IMG/VR virus record: IMGVR_UViG_3300030085_000965
Span: 44,349 to 80,300 of that record
From: a virus
Strand: one strand, 5' to 3'
Length of the DNA: 35,952 nucleotides
How positions within the stretch are numbered: the first letter of the stretch is position 1; every line of letters starts with the position of its first letter. Made by a program: the position numbers and the translations under genes. Positions 17,901 to 25,472 of this stretch are shown in pieces. A model generated the notes under the pieces. That model was not told the DNA's origin and ran no database searches. It was given only the letters and a program-made list of their open reading frames with translations.

Positions 17901-20498
17901 GGTGTTATCTGTACCAGACTCATTGTTATCAGACTTTAGACGATAGACCTGTACTTGATGACCAACCTTCAGTCTATGTGGATTCTGACAAGTAACTACA
18001 CCAACGTTAGAACTCCATGATGCATTGATAATAGCACCATCTGCTCTCATATCGAGTTCAGATGTTAGACTGGTATTATCATTCTGATAGTTGGTATCAT
18101 CAATGATAGAACCTGTCTGCTGCAGAGTGAATCCATTCTGCGGTGGTGATGCCAATGGCGTAGACTTAGGAATAACAAGTCTAGGCATGTAGACCTTGTT
18201 TCTGTTAAGTCTGGTGTCTGGTTTTCTGGTTAGAGTTGATACTCTTGTCTTAGGAACAAGTGATCCCTGGTTAGAAACAATCGCTGCTCGTAGTGAGTTA
18301 CCTGCACCAACATTGACGTACCAACCATCAGCATCAAACTGTACTGGGTGACCTGGATCACCAGCAACTTTGTCAGATACAGCAGAAATAATCCTTAGAC
18401 TGCCACCAATGTTGTTGATACCAACAAGGCTAGCATTAGACAATGCATTAGTCTCAGTGGTTGCAATCCTGATCTGGTCTGCATTTAGAGAATCAGTAAT
18501 GGCATAGTACAGTCTATTGTGATCTAGACCATCAGGGAGAGAACCATCATCAGAGATGATTCTGATCGACTCACCTGGCAAGAAACTATGTTCTTCCTGT
18601 AGAGTAAATGTATTACCTGTGATAGAGTTGATGCCAGATGTTCTACCAACTTTGATCTCTTTAATAGCAGATACTCTGCGGTCTGGATCATTGAAAGGAA
18701 CCGGCATTAGAATGTCGGCATCATAAACAAGACTCTCGATGTTGACCGAGATCTTATCACCAACCTTAGCACCTAGTTTATACTTATTGATGGTGGTTTC
18801 TGGAACATTGGTGATCTGTTCAAACCCATCAATGTATAGTTTAGTGTCTGTGCTTGCAGTAGCAGTTTTTACTGTGGCAATAGACTTAAAGTTGATCGTC
18901 TGATCATTCTTACTGATACGCTCAGGTGGTTTAATCGATGTGATATATGCAGTATCATCCTTAGTAAATGCTTCAGGACGGAAACCATCAGACTCAAACG
19001 ATTTAGCACCAAAGTTAGAGTTAGAGTTGGTGATAGACATATCACCACCTGCCTCAGACAGGAAGTGCTGAGCATATCCGATAGCGAATACCGAAACTGC
19101 CTGAATGATGGCGTTGTTTGCAACACGGACGTGGAAGTTCTCCCAGTCGGGTTTGTGACGCGCTAAACTGTCCGTGTGTAGGGATACACTAGTACCTAGG
19201 GTTGCTTGATCCTCCCAGACGCCTGTAGTGGGGTTATACTTAACGTATGCGTCGTCATCCTTGTTCAGGGAGACACCAGTGAACTGGGCAACAACCATGG
19301 ACTTAAATCCAGTTGCCTTATCACCATCACAATCCATGCCGCTAAGACCGAATACAGATCTTACCGAACAGTTGAAAATATATGGAGAAGCAGACTGAAC
19401 ACTATCACTTTCAATCGTTACAAATGCTTGCTTACCTACAAGACTTGGAGTTGATGTAGATACTGGTGGATTGGATAGTGCGTATGTAAACTTGGTTGAG
19501 GAAGGAACAGATGTAACGAGGAAACTTCCATCATACTCCGCATTATCAACACCAAAGATAAGAATAGGTGTCGCTACTTCTAGTTGGTGTGGAGTGCTAG
19601 TTTCTACCGTAACGATAGAAGTTGCAGTAGGATCTGTTGGGTTCAATCCAGAGTATAGATCGGTGATCTGGATGTCACCAATCTGGGAGATAGCACCAAC
19701 GATTCTACATTCGTCGATGGTCTTCTCAAAGTCTGTATTTGCAGGATAGTTTGGTAGTGCACGACCAGAACTTGCACCATAAGCTTGAGTAAGCTTATAG
19801 TAATACATGTCTAGGTCAGTATTACCCTTACCTGTGATTTCATTGACACCATCAGCATACCTGAAGCAGGTTAGTTTGTGGTGTGAGAAGTCTGGTTTGA
19901 ATGTGCTTACAGTATAATCCTTGTAAACACGATCGTTAGGATCTCCATCAAAGAATGTAAATCCAAAGAACCAACATGCACCAGTAACACGGAAGATCGT
20001 GCTAGGTTTGATGCTATCATTCAGTGGGTTTGGAACAAACTTAGGACGGATCTTTGTCTTTCTTAGATCCTGACCAACGATGGATGTACCACGAGGCAGA
20101 ATAACACCACCATCAACAGAGTTGAAGTGATGTAATACATTATTTGGATTATTGATATCAAAGTTAGTACCAGCAGAAAACTGGTCAATGGTTTTTACCG
20201 TACCATTTACGTCAGTAATATTTCCACTTGTGTCGATTGCATAACCTGGACGGTTATCAATGTAGTGCACACCTGGAGACACCAGGATTGTAGTTTTGTC
20301 AAATTTATCGTTATCTTTACCAATCTGGTACGAAAATCTCGCAGACTCGATCAGCGCACGCTGAATCGTCTTGAAAGGACGTGCTCTGGAGTTACCAGTA
20401 TTACTAATATCGTCGGTTGCATCTAGTTCAAGGGGGTTGACATAGATGACATTTCCTTGAACATTCTTGAGAAAGTTCTCTAGTCTACTCAGCGGCAT
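14940..20498 (-). CDS. Very large virion appendage protein (beta-helix, fibre-like C-terminus)
   Basis: The largest gene here, 1852 residues. MPLSRLENFLKNVQGNVIYV is the characteristic start of giant structural proteins of T4-like cyanophages. Residues about 35-130 (ARPFKTIQRALIESARFSY, then TTILVSPGVHYIDNRPG) start a pectate-lyase-like parallel beta-helix. Middle regions have repeated 'GVSTITG' turns, and near residue 1140 there is a GSNYSINDILTI repeat. Residues about 1560-1730 are tandem GDITAVDGTFSGALSALSAT-type repeats and GALSAGSATISGAIS coils of a fibre shaft. The end (NDFTVIATAEGDDDMIYITD to AFHFMVIF) resembles a fibre-tip domain. It is probably the main side fibre or appendage and host-range determinant. 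ATG 20498 is served by TATAAATA at 20529-20536. Confidence 0.75.
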   Translation of the reverse strand: MPLSRLENFLKNVQGNVIYVNPLELDATDDISNTGNSRARPFKTIQRALIESARFSYQIGKDNDKFDKTTILVSPGVHYIDNRPGYAIDTSGNITDVNGTVKTIDQFSAGTNFDINNPNNVLHHFNSVDGGVILPRGTSIVGQDLRKTKIRPKFVPNPLNDSIKPSTIFRVTGACWFFGFTFFDGDPNDRVYKDYTVSTFKPDFSHHKLTCFRYADGVNEITGKGNTDLDMYYYKLTQAYGASSGRALPNYPANTDFEKTIDECRIVGAISQIGDIQITDLYSGLNPTDPTATSIVTVETSTPHQLEVATPILIFGVDNAEYDGSFLVTSVPSSTKFTYALSNPPVSTSTPSLVGKQAFVTIESDSVQSASPYIFNCSVRSVFGLSGMDCDGDKATGFKSMVVAQFTGVSLNKDDDAYVKYNPTTGVWEDQATLGTSVSLHTDSLARHKPDWENFHVRVANNAIIQAVSVFAIGYAQHFLSEAGGDMSITNSNSNFGAKSFESDGFRPEAFTKDDTAYITSIKPPERISKNDQTINFKSIATVKTATASTDTKLYIDGFEQITNVPETTINKYKLGAKVGDKISVNIESLVYDADILMPVPFNDPDRRVSAIKEIKVGRTSGINSITGNTFTLQEEHSFLPGESIRIISDDGSLPDGLDHNRLYYAITDSLNADQIRIATTETNALSNASLVGINNIGGSLRIISAVSDKVAGDPGHPVQFDADGWYVNVGAGNSLRAAIVSNQGSLVPKTRVSTLTRKPDTRLNRNKVYMPRLVIPKSTPLASPPQNGFTLQQTGSIIDDTNYQNDNTSLTSELDMRADGAIINASWSSNVGVVTCQNPHRLKVGHQVQVYRLKSDNNESGTDNTGFNGKFNVLGVTDSKTFTIGINTDPGGISTITGTTPYTRNDASIVGSGRTSIPYFVKRGVDNDFQIFNAYDIQEYKKDIQDGVYDLLLKGYVAQPEVTPFNVDNNKFSVKTGYLFPRIDRDNPVDDPAPTKSYAQRDDIGVVEPSDPKNSTSRENIESLIEELGVGIGITGASVSGTDLTINTLVDHNLNGIKAFTLSSNGSNLGSGSGITENYFNVQLEGGAGKGATANVTINASGQVASVSIVDHGSNYSINDILTIRGIPDQGSPTEASITVSEIDNRIGDVVQIVGVGSESYNGLFKITAIPSSKEITYTGDAVDAVAQSGGYVYHAGISTGVTSIACDALTGIATVIIEKDLGFDKGDFIVIEGCTGDSAVYNGTHYIQDRIGTGQELSVFVGFPGVIPAPAMAGTVSAYSDGIARRGEDRLVHIYGGAHTYLNTSGFTATSTTIALEDSSMINRGDFLLIGDEIIRVSNTNATTVIRGAMGTNAVAHDNGVAVKKIKVIPTETRRYSILRGSGHTFEYVGFGPGNYSTAMPQTQDRILTDEQKLLSQSVQTRGGLVAYTGMDDVGDYYIGQTRIDVSTGEVEFLGGDETFIEEEEVATFLELDELIVNNNLYSNGNTEVIDILLRGNRGGNLGASVYVGISQNTPPESDGQNNILFKVTPTSGSNAGWVKTSTGWRRFAPVSQSLYSDSYKFDDLNAGISTFTNVDVTTLDSTGAVDVGTTLNVGSNITGGGNITVTGDVNANDGDFSGNIDAVDGDFTGDITAVDGTFSGALSALSATITNAITAGSAAITGALSAGSATISGAISAASGSISGALSSGSMSTGALTASSLNNHNIPGGSDTLARISDIPSELEGDGTTIVVTGGQISIPNNFLGSEHISGQSGNAPVFGVRAFGRITGNSGSLSYGQNVASSARTGTGTYRVTLSNGPGNNDFTVIATAEGDDDMIYITDRSTNQFTVQIRSDGGDKQNNAFHFMVIF

Positions 20499-20502
20499 AG
20501 CC

Positions 20503-20510
20503 TATAAATA
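20503..20510 (+). promoter_or_regulatory. T4-type late promoter (TATAAATA), plus strand
   Basis: The plus strand reads GCCTATAAATACC, with an exact TATAAATA 28 bases upstream of ATG 20539. It would drive the coiled-coil gene 20539-21285. Its predicted start site lies between this box and the oppositely oriented box at 20529-20536. Confidence 0.7.
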
Positions 20511-20528
20511 CCAACACCTATTTCAATG

Positions 20529-20536
20529 TATTTATA
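20529..20536 (-). promoter_or_regulatory. T4-type late promoter (TATAAATA), minus strand
   Basis: The minus strand reads GGTATAAATACATTG, with an exact TATAAATA 30 bases upstream of ATG 20498 of the 1852-residue gene. It lies on the far side of the plus-strand late promoter, so the two transcripts overlap at their 5' ends. Confidence 0.7.
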
Positions 20537-20538
20537 CC

Positions 20539-21285
20539 ATGGCTATTGGTCCGAAGACTGAAGCACTGATTGAAACTTACCGCGAAGATATTAAAAATAA
20601 GCGTACTAATATTGAACAGATCAATGAGACCAAGAAGGGATATGATGTCAAAGATAGTGAAGGAAACTCCCTTGCCAGGATTGAAAATTTAGACGTTGTA
20701 ATCGATAGATATAGTCCAGCAACTAAAGGTCTTGACACAGAAGTTCTAAGAATCAACGGACTGATTCAAGATCTTCAAACACAGATTTTAAATGTATATA
20801 CTGGTGCAGCAGCAGTTGGATGTGCAACGTATGCTGGCGATGATGAAACACCAGTGGTTGTGATTGTGCAGGATCAAGTTAGAAGATATAACTGGTCTTT
20901 CTCTGGTGATAATCCGTTCGCAGAATCAAACAGTGTGATGACAAGTAGTCACATTGGTATGGGAACATACACGGGTATTACTACCACTGGAATCGGAACA
21001 TTCTATTTTCTTAGAACAACCGGATTGGGTGATGATGAGAACACTGAATGCTCTGGATATGCATCATCAGTCACCTCATTGGAATCACAAATCGTGACAT
21101 TGAGAGCACAAAGAGATCCTATCCAACAGGCAGTCAATAACCTGAAGCAAGATCGTGCTGAATATGAACTTCAACGATATGGATATGATAACGCTATTAG
21201 TCAGTTAAATGAAGAGATTGATGAGAAAGAACAAGCAATCGTAGACTTACAAAACTCTGACTATACTGGTTTTTACTTGGAGTGA
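20539..21285 (+). CDS. Coiled-coil virion-type protein, unknown
   Basis: A 248-residue protein from ATG 20539 (MAIGPKTEALIETYRED). N-terminal residues 1-95 are heptad-like helices (IKNKRTNIEQINETKKGYD, LRINGLIQDLQTQI); the centre (about 100-175) is beta-rich and ends in a GMGTYTGITTTGIGTFYFLR segment; residues 180-245 are again coiled coil (VTSLESQIVTLRAQRDP, AISQLNEEIDEKEQAIVDL). This helix-beta-helix layout suggests a trimeric rod or a whisker-like attachment. The longer in-frame Met at 20467 would begin inside the minus-strand gene upstream of the promoter and is rejected. It is the only plus-strand gene within the minus-strand structural region. The ribosome site is weak. Confidence 0.65.
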   Translation: MAIGPKTEALIETYREDIKNKRTNIEQINETKKGYDVKDSEGNSLARIENLDVVIDRYSPATKGLDTEVLRINGLIQDLQTQILNVYTGAAAVGCATYAGDDETPVVVIVQDQVRRYNWSFSGDNPFAESNSVMTSSHIGMGTYTGITTTGIGTFYFLRTTGLGDDENTECSGYASSVTSLESQIVTLRAQRDPIQQAVNNLKQDRAEYELQRYGYDNAISQLNEEIDEKEQAIVDLQNSDYTGFYLE

Positions 21286-21431
21286 TCTTCTTCCACTTTA
21301 GGTGGGATCATAGGATCTTTTTCGCCACGTACAATGGCACAAGCTCTGACGTAGAAGTAGGAATCAGTTTTATTCGCATTTTCCAATGCTTCCTTTACTC
21401 TTTGCCAGTTCTCTATAGTATGCTTGTCCAT
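21273..21431 (-). CDS. Small conserved protein, 52 residues
   Basis: A short ORF starting MDKHTIENWQRVKEALENAN and ending VEEDHSK, with a predicted amphipathic helix, followed by YFYVRACAIVRGEKDP. It resembles tiny conserved proteins found among cyanophage structural genes, from memory. Its last codons converge with and overlap the end of the plus-strand coiled-coil gene by 13 bases. GTAAATAG, a weak late-box variant, occurs about 24 bases upstream. Function unknown. Confidence 0.55.
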   Translation of the reverse strand: MDKHTIENWQRVKEALENANKTDSYFYVRACAIVRGEKDPMIPPKVEEDHSK

Positions 21432-21456
21432 TAGAGTTACTAGAAGTGACTAGTAA

Positions 21457-21642
21457 CTATTTACGCTTTGGGTTTCTCTTGCGTTTTAGTTTATGTTTTG
21501 GATCCCAGTCAAACTTGGTAGCATCATCAGACATAGCTTTACACCGTCTGACATGAGACCCGAACTCGATCCTATTGTGGGAGATATGACCGCACAGAGG
21601 ACAACGTATTTGTTTTTTTGGTTCCTCAGATCCCCGAGACAT
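21457..21642 (-). CDS. Small zinc-finger-like protein
   Basis: A 61-residue basic protein from ATG 21642 (MSRGSEEPKKQIRCPLCGHI), preceded by AGAGG. CPLC, followed 13-18 residues later by HVRRC, gives a C2HC-type zinc-binding pattern; the C-terminus is a Lys/Arg tail (HKLKRKRNPKRK). It could bind nucleic acid or serve as a small regulatory or adaptor protein. The start overlaps the end of the 64-residue gene upstream by 17 bases, so translation is likely coupled. No specific function is recognised. Confidence 0.6.
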   Translation of the reverse strand: MSRGSEEPKKQIRCPLCGHISHNRIEFGSHVRRCKAMSDDATKFDWDPKHKLKRKRNPKRK

Positions 21643-21820
21643 AGACGACCTCTGTGCTATCTTCGTTGTCACGAACAACCTCCAGTACGCTCATGAACTG
21701 ATCAATAGTATCACAAAGGATCTCACGACAAGACCCTTTGTCACCGTACATGGCAAAGGTACGGCTCAAAATGTCCACCTCAATCAGATTGACTGTTTCT
21801 TCTTGCTTTGGACGACGCAT
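21626..21820 (-). CDS. Small conserved protein, 64 residues
   Basis: MRRPKQEETVNLIEVDILSR begins a short acidic protein with alternating beta and helix segments (TFAMYGDKGSCREILCDTID, then FMSVLEVVRDN). It is embedded in a chain of overlapping small genes: its 5' end overlaps the 104-residue gene and its 3' end overlaps the zinc-finger-like gene. AATAAATA lies about 22 bases upstream. Function unknown. Confidence 0.6.
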   Translation of the reverse strand: MRRPKQEETVNLIEVDILSRTFAMYGDKGSCREILCDTIDQFMSVLEVVRDNEDSTEVVYVSGI

Positions 21821-22094
21821 TAGGGGTGCTTGCCTTGGAAGTATTTATTTTAGCAGGTGCTGGTTCAGGAGTCAAGCTCTCAGCAGTAACGGTGTAGTAT
21901 GCCCTCAGAGACCCGCCAGCACCGCTACGGATGATGGCACGGGTTCCCCACTCAATACGGTCCACATACAGTTCCTGCGCCGTTCCCACCGCAGTCAACT
22001 GGACATTGATAGTCTCAACCTTGATCTTGCCTTTCCATTCTTCAGGAAACTCAATGATGCCGTCTACTGTGACGACTCCAGACGCTGTAAGCAT
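21780..22094 (-). CDS. Small beta-rich virion-type protein, 104 residues
   Basis: Starts MLTASGVVTVDGIIEFPEEW. The first 75 residues are beta-rich (IKVETINVQLTAVG, ELYVDRIEWGTRAIIRSGAG) and the C-terminal 30 residues are a Ser/Ala/Pro/Lys-rich disordered tail. The gene overlaps the end of the S74-peptidase fibre gene by 31 bases and the next gene by 41. The overlap and composition suggest a partner of the fibre protein, but no family is recognised. Confidence 0.55.
   Translation of the reverse strand: MLTASGVVTVDGIIEFPEEWKGKIKVETINVQLTAVGTAQELYVDRIEWGTRAIIRSGAGGSLRAYYTVTAESLTPEPAPAKINTSKASTPNASSKARRNSQSD
21842..21849 (-). promoter_or_regulatory. T4-type late promoter (AATAAATA) upstream of the small-gene cluster
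   Basis: The minus strand reads CTAAAATAAATACTTCC, 21 bases upstream of ATG 21820, within the disordered tail coding region of the 104-residue gene. NATAAATA with TAC following matches the other boxes. It would drive the small zinc-finger-like and neighbouring genes. Confidence 0.5.
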
Positions 22095-22909
22095 GATTCT
22101 AAATGTTCAATACGTGTGTTTTGTTCTTTGATTGCTTCGACTAAGAGTGCTACAAGGTTTTCGTACTTGACACCCTTGACTTCCATACGTTTGCCGTCGT
22201 TTCCGTCAATCGTACTATCTATAACAACTTCAGGAACGACTTTTTCGACTTCTTGTGCAATGAAACCTATTTGTGTGCCTGGATAGTTGCGTTTTTGATC
22301 CCAGTGTGTCCAATCAAAAGTAACACCCTGGAGTGCCAATACTTTACTCAGAGAACTGGTAAGAGGTTTGACATTAGTCTTCAGTCTAGCATCAGAATGA
22401 CTGTGTAGAAATGCTAGTGGTGTGCCGTTAAACTTCCAGAAACCTACCAGATCACCTGATGGCGATGGAAGTGTTTGTTTCAGTGCTGCTGTAGTGTTCT
22501 TAGGTTCTGCTGCTGTCTTACCACCTACCTCAACTGCCTTGCCAACACGACTGAACAAACCAATCATGTTCTTGATACCAATCGCATTCCATAAACCAGT
22601 GTTATTAGAAACACCGAAGAAGTTGCTCAGACCAAGGTTATTCATATAACCGGTGTGCTGTGTGCCACCAGTTACATCTAGACCAAGTGTTGGAATACCT
22701 GGAGAAAATGGTGGAATAGCAGGACCGATATTTACAACAGCACGGGCAAATCCGATGTTAGTGGGAGCACCAAAAAATGCTGTACCTGATACTGCTAACG
22801 TGCCATCAAATGGGATCTTACCATTCAATGTCAGTAGAGACTGATCAGTCTTGAGTGGAATGGTAGGACCAATGTATACTTTTTGTGAAGAAATCTCTGG
22901 TGCTTCCAT
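22064..22909 (-). CDS. Fibre/spike protein with C-terminal S74 intramolecular chaperone peptidase
   Basis: A 281-residue protein. Residues 1-165 are a Gly/Pro-rich beta-helical stem (for example GPAIPPFSPGIPTLGLDVTG, then NNLGLSNFFGVSNNTGLW). From about residue 170 the Peptidase_S74 domain is clear: HSDARLKTNV supplies the Ser172-Lys177 dyad, then LALQGVTFDW, IGFIAQEVEKVVPEVV and VKYENLVALLVEAIKEQN with a terminal coiled coil. In this family the C-terminal domain folds the trimer and then cleaves itself off just before the Ser. It follows the spike-like gene (TAATG overlap), so it may be a short tail fibre or baseplate protein. Confidence 0.85.
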   Translation of the reverse strand: MEAPEISSQKVYIGPTIPLKTDQSLLTLNGKIPFDGTLAVSGTAFFGAPTNIGFARAVVNIGPAIPPFSPGIPTLGLDVTGGTQHTGYMNNLGLSNFFGVSNNTGLWNAIGIKNMIGLFSRVGKAVEVGGKTAAEPKNTTAALKQTLPSPSGDLVGFWKFNGTPLAFLHSHSDARLKTNVKPLTSSLSKVLALQGVTFDWTHWDQKRNYPGTQIGFIAQEVEKVVPEVVIDSTIDGNDGKRMEVKGVKYENLVALLVEAIKEQNTRIEHLESCLQRLESSQ

Positions 22910-23457
22910 TATACTCCTAATACGATGTTGCTGATTAGACTTTCAACCAGATCGTTGACACTTGTGGGGATCAACTTAGTTTTTTTCTCAAAGATAACAA
23001 CAGGAGAACCTGATAGGATATTCCATCCTGTTGAGTGTGATAGTAAGGTTTGAGATGCCGTTGTTGTCACATTGGTTCCAATAAGAACTAGATTATTATC
23101 TGCATCCAAACGGATGTTCTTCTTGGAGTTCATAACAATACCGTTATCAGCAGATGTCGTCTCCATTACAATAGAGTCTGCCTTTACGCTAAACTTACCT
23201 CCACAGTTGATATTAAGATCCCCATCGGAATAGATGTTGAGTGGACCCTCACCCTGTGTAATGATGTTAGATCCTTTCTTGTTACTTACTGCACGCAGTT
23301 CCCATCCACCATCTTCGAAAATGCGAAGACTGGAACCAGATCCACCAGCAAGTTGAACATGCTTTCTTCTGTTAGTCTTTAGATCCTTATTGTCAACTCC
23401 AATATGGAGAAAACCTGCTTCAGGATCACTTATAGTTACTGGTACTTTGTCTGTCAT
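22909..23457 (-). CDS. gp5 C-terminal-like beta-helix spike protein
   Basis: A 182-residue protein (MTDKVPVTISDPEAGFLHIG). After an N-terminal domain with LAGGSGSSLRIFEDGGWELR it shows a run of regular strands (LNIYSDGDLNINCGGKFSVK, ADSIVMETTSADNG, IRLDADNNLVLIGTNV) typical of the triple-stranded beta-helix of tail spikes such as the gp5 C-terminal needle. It overlaps the gp5-like hub gene by 4 bases (ATGA), suggesting that the hub OB domain and the needle are encoded as separate proteins here. It most likely sits at the tail tip and pierces the outer membrane. Confidence 0.6.
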   Translation of the reverse strand: MTDKVPVTISDPEAGFLHIGVDNKDLKTNRRKHVQLAGGSGSSLRIFEDGGWELRAVSNKKGSNIITQGEGPLNIYSDGDLNINCGGKFSVKADSIVMETTSADNGIVMNSKKNIRLDADNNLVLIGTNVTTTASQTLLSHSTGWNILSGSPVVIFEKKTKLIPTSVNDLVESLISNIVLGV

Positions 23458-25472
23458 CTAGCAACACAATCCACGACACGAATCAACTTAGCATTAGAAG
23501 GTATTGTTCTCTTCTTAACCTTGCTTACACGGGTAAACTTCAATACTGGTCTGATGAATGCACCATTACCAGTTGACGTATTTATCGTTAGATCTGGGAT
23601 GGTATCTATACCAAATCCACCAGACTTGACTGTACCACCAACGATTTCACCATCTTCTGTCAACACTGGTGCAATCACGATAGGTTCTCCATCAGGACCA
23701 GTTCCTGTAATAGTATCACCATCACTATATCCAGTACCAGGAGAGATAACTGAAATATCATCTACCTCACCAATCGTATCATTACCATCAGTATCAGAAG
23801 ATCCACCAGTAGATTCCTCTGGTAGTTGAGTACCTGGAGCTGGTAGATAACCATTACCAGGGTCATCAATAATGATATTAACTACCCTTCCATCTTCCAC
23901 TACAGGTGTTGCTGTAGCACCCCTACCATTTCCACAAGAGTCAACAATCGATACGAATGGGTTACTACTATAACCCACACCAAAGTCTGTCATATCAACA
24001 CCGACAACATTACCGAAACTATTAACAACGGCGTTTGCAGCAGCACCTAGACCACCACCACCGAAGATCTCGATAGTTGGTGGTCCACATTCCAATACAT
24101 ATGGGTTACATCCACCAGCAAGTGCCTGTGCTGCTTCACCACCAGCTGCAATATCTGCTTCAGATTCACCAAACCAACTGCCGATAGTATTTTGAACGTC
24201 CTCGTTAAGGTTTGATAGTTTACCTGATGCATTAAGTGCATTCTGGAAGTTTGCAACATCCTTTTTAACTGGTCCGAAGTTAGTTGCCCAGTCATATGGT
24301 TCTGGTGGACAGATGTCACCTTCACAAGACAAGATCTTGAGTCCTGCCTGTGCATATCCTACTGCCTTATCAACATAACTCATAAACGTTCCAATACCAC
24401 CAACAATATCATTGATTGCACCCATGGCAGGACCAATCGCTTTTAGAATCTGGTTAGTGATATTGTTGATCAAACCACCGATGAATCCTTCTGCAGCACA
24501 TAGTGGTAGGTTTGCAAACTTGCCGATCATCTGTGTAAGGAAGTCGGAAACAAAGTTTGTAATGCCTTTGATTATATTCTCGATCACACAAAAGATAGTA
24601 TCAACCGCCTTCTTGATAGCAATATCTTTGAGGAAACTTTCTGGTACTAGGAAGTCAATGATACTCTCAACAATCTTATAGATCTCTTCAAACAAAAACT
24701 TACGAGCAAGTCTAAACAAACTTGCAAATGCTCCAGAGATAATACTAGATGCTTGTCGGATTAGTGCAGGAATATCTGAAATAAGTCCTAGAACTGGATC
24801 AATATAACCAGATTTAAACTCTTTGAGTCCGTTAGTAACCTCAACAAATGATGCAAGAACTCTTGCAACATCGGACATGAATCCCTGTCCTGCCTTACAT
24901 TCCTTGGCAACCGAGACTACAATCGGTTTCTCATCCTGAACTGACTGTCTTGATTCTCCACCGTCAGGAGTTTCACCTCTTTGTGGTCGTGTGACCCCGT
25001 TGTTTCTTGTTTTACCACCGTCTGTTCTACTATTTCCAGCACTAAGTCTTAAAGTCTCTGGATTATCAATAGGTTTAAAGAACGATCCACCTTTCTTAAG
25101 AACTTCTTCCCAAGCAACTGCATTCTCTTCATTCTGACCACTAAACAATGAACCCCAAATGATTGGGATCTGACCATCCTCACCGTCTAACCAAAATCCT
25201 ACTACAGTTTCACCACCACGAAGGGCAAAACTTGTACCACCAAACTGCTTACCACTTCCAAATACTGATGGTGTAAGGAAGTGTGCCCAAGGCAACTCCT
25301 CGTCTTTTACTTCTATACCAGGAGGATGTGCTCCCAAGATACGAACCTTTGCACGATATCCATACTTAATACTAAAATCACGCCAAGATTCATCAGTGGT
25401 TACTTGACCAATAAACCACTGAAGTCCGTCTTTTCCTACAAAATTTACCTTGGGAAACGTTTGATCAAGCAT
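23454..25472 (-). CDS. gp5: Baseplate hub protein, gp5-like (OB-fold), without a recognisable lysozyme domain
   Basis: A 672-residue protein starting MLDQTFPKVNFVGKDGLQWF. Residues 1-115 fit the gp5 OB-fold: KVRILGAHPP, LPWAHFLTPSVFG, TSFALRGGETVVGFWLDGED, IPIIWGSLFSG. T4 gp5 then carries a lysozyme; none is recognisable here. Instead there are Ser/Gly/Asn-rich linkers (about 135-190), a long hydrophobic helical region (about 205-380, IIDFLVPESF...LLKAIGPAMG-like), and a C-terminal region with two 'GVGYSSNPFVSI / GNGYLPAPG / GTGYSDGDTI' repeats. It belongs to the tail hub under the tube, next to the spike gene downstream. Confidence 0.7.
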   Translation of the reverse strand: MLDQTFPKVNFVGKDGLQWFIGQVTTDESWRDFSIKYGYRAKVRILGAHPPGIEVKDEELPWAHFLTPSVFGSGKQFGGTSFALRGGETVVGFWLDGEDGQIPIIWGSLFSGQNEENAVAWEEVLKKGGSFFKPIDNPETLRLSAGNSRTDGGKTRNNGVTRPQRGETPDGGESRQSVQDEKPIVVSVAKECKAGQGFMSDVARVLASFVEVTNGLKEFKSGYIDPVLGLISDIPALIRQASSIISGAFASLFRLARKFLFEEIYKIVESIIDFLVPESFLKDIAIKKAVDTIFCVIENIIKGITNFVSDFLTQMIGKFANLPLCAAEGFIGGLINNITNQILKAIGPAMGAINDIVGGIGTFMSYVDKAVGYAQAGLKILSCEGDICPPEPYDWATNFGPVKKDVANFQNALNASGKLSNLNEDVQNTIGSWFGESEADIAAGGEAAQALAGGCNPYVLECGPPTIEIFGGGGLGAAANAVVNSFGNVVGVDMTDFGVGYSSNPFVSIVDSCGNGRGATATPVVEDGRVVNIIIDDPGNGYLPAPGTQLPEESTGGSSDTDGNDTIGEVDDISVISPGTGYSDGDTITGTGPDGEPIVIAPVLTEDGEIVGGTVKSGGFGIDTIPDLTINTSTGNGAFIRPVLKFTRVSKVKKRTIPSNAKLIRVVDCVAR
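23579..23586 (-). promoter_or_regulatory. Possible internal late promoter (GATAAATA) upstream of the spike gene
   Basis: The minus strand reads AACGATAAATACGTC within the gp5-like gene, 121 bases before ATG 23457 of the spike-like gene. It is the third GATAAATAC in this operon; functional status unknown. Confidence 0.3.

Noticed and set aside
21738-22286. A 182-codon plus-strand open frame
   Set aside because: Opposite the small overlapping genes and the S74 domain, whose conserved motifs show that the minus strand is coding.
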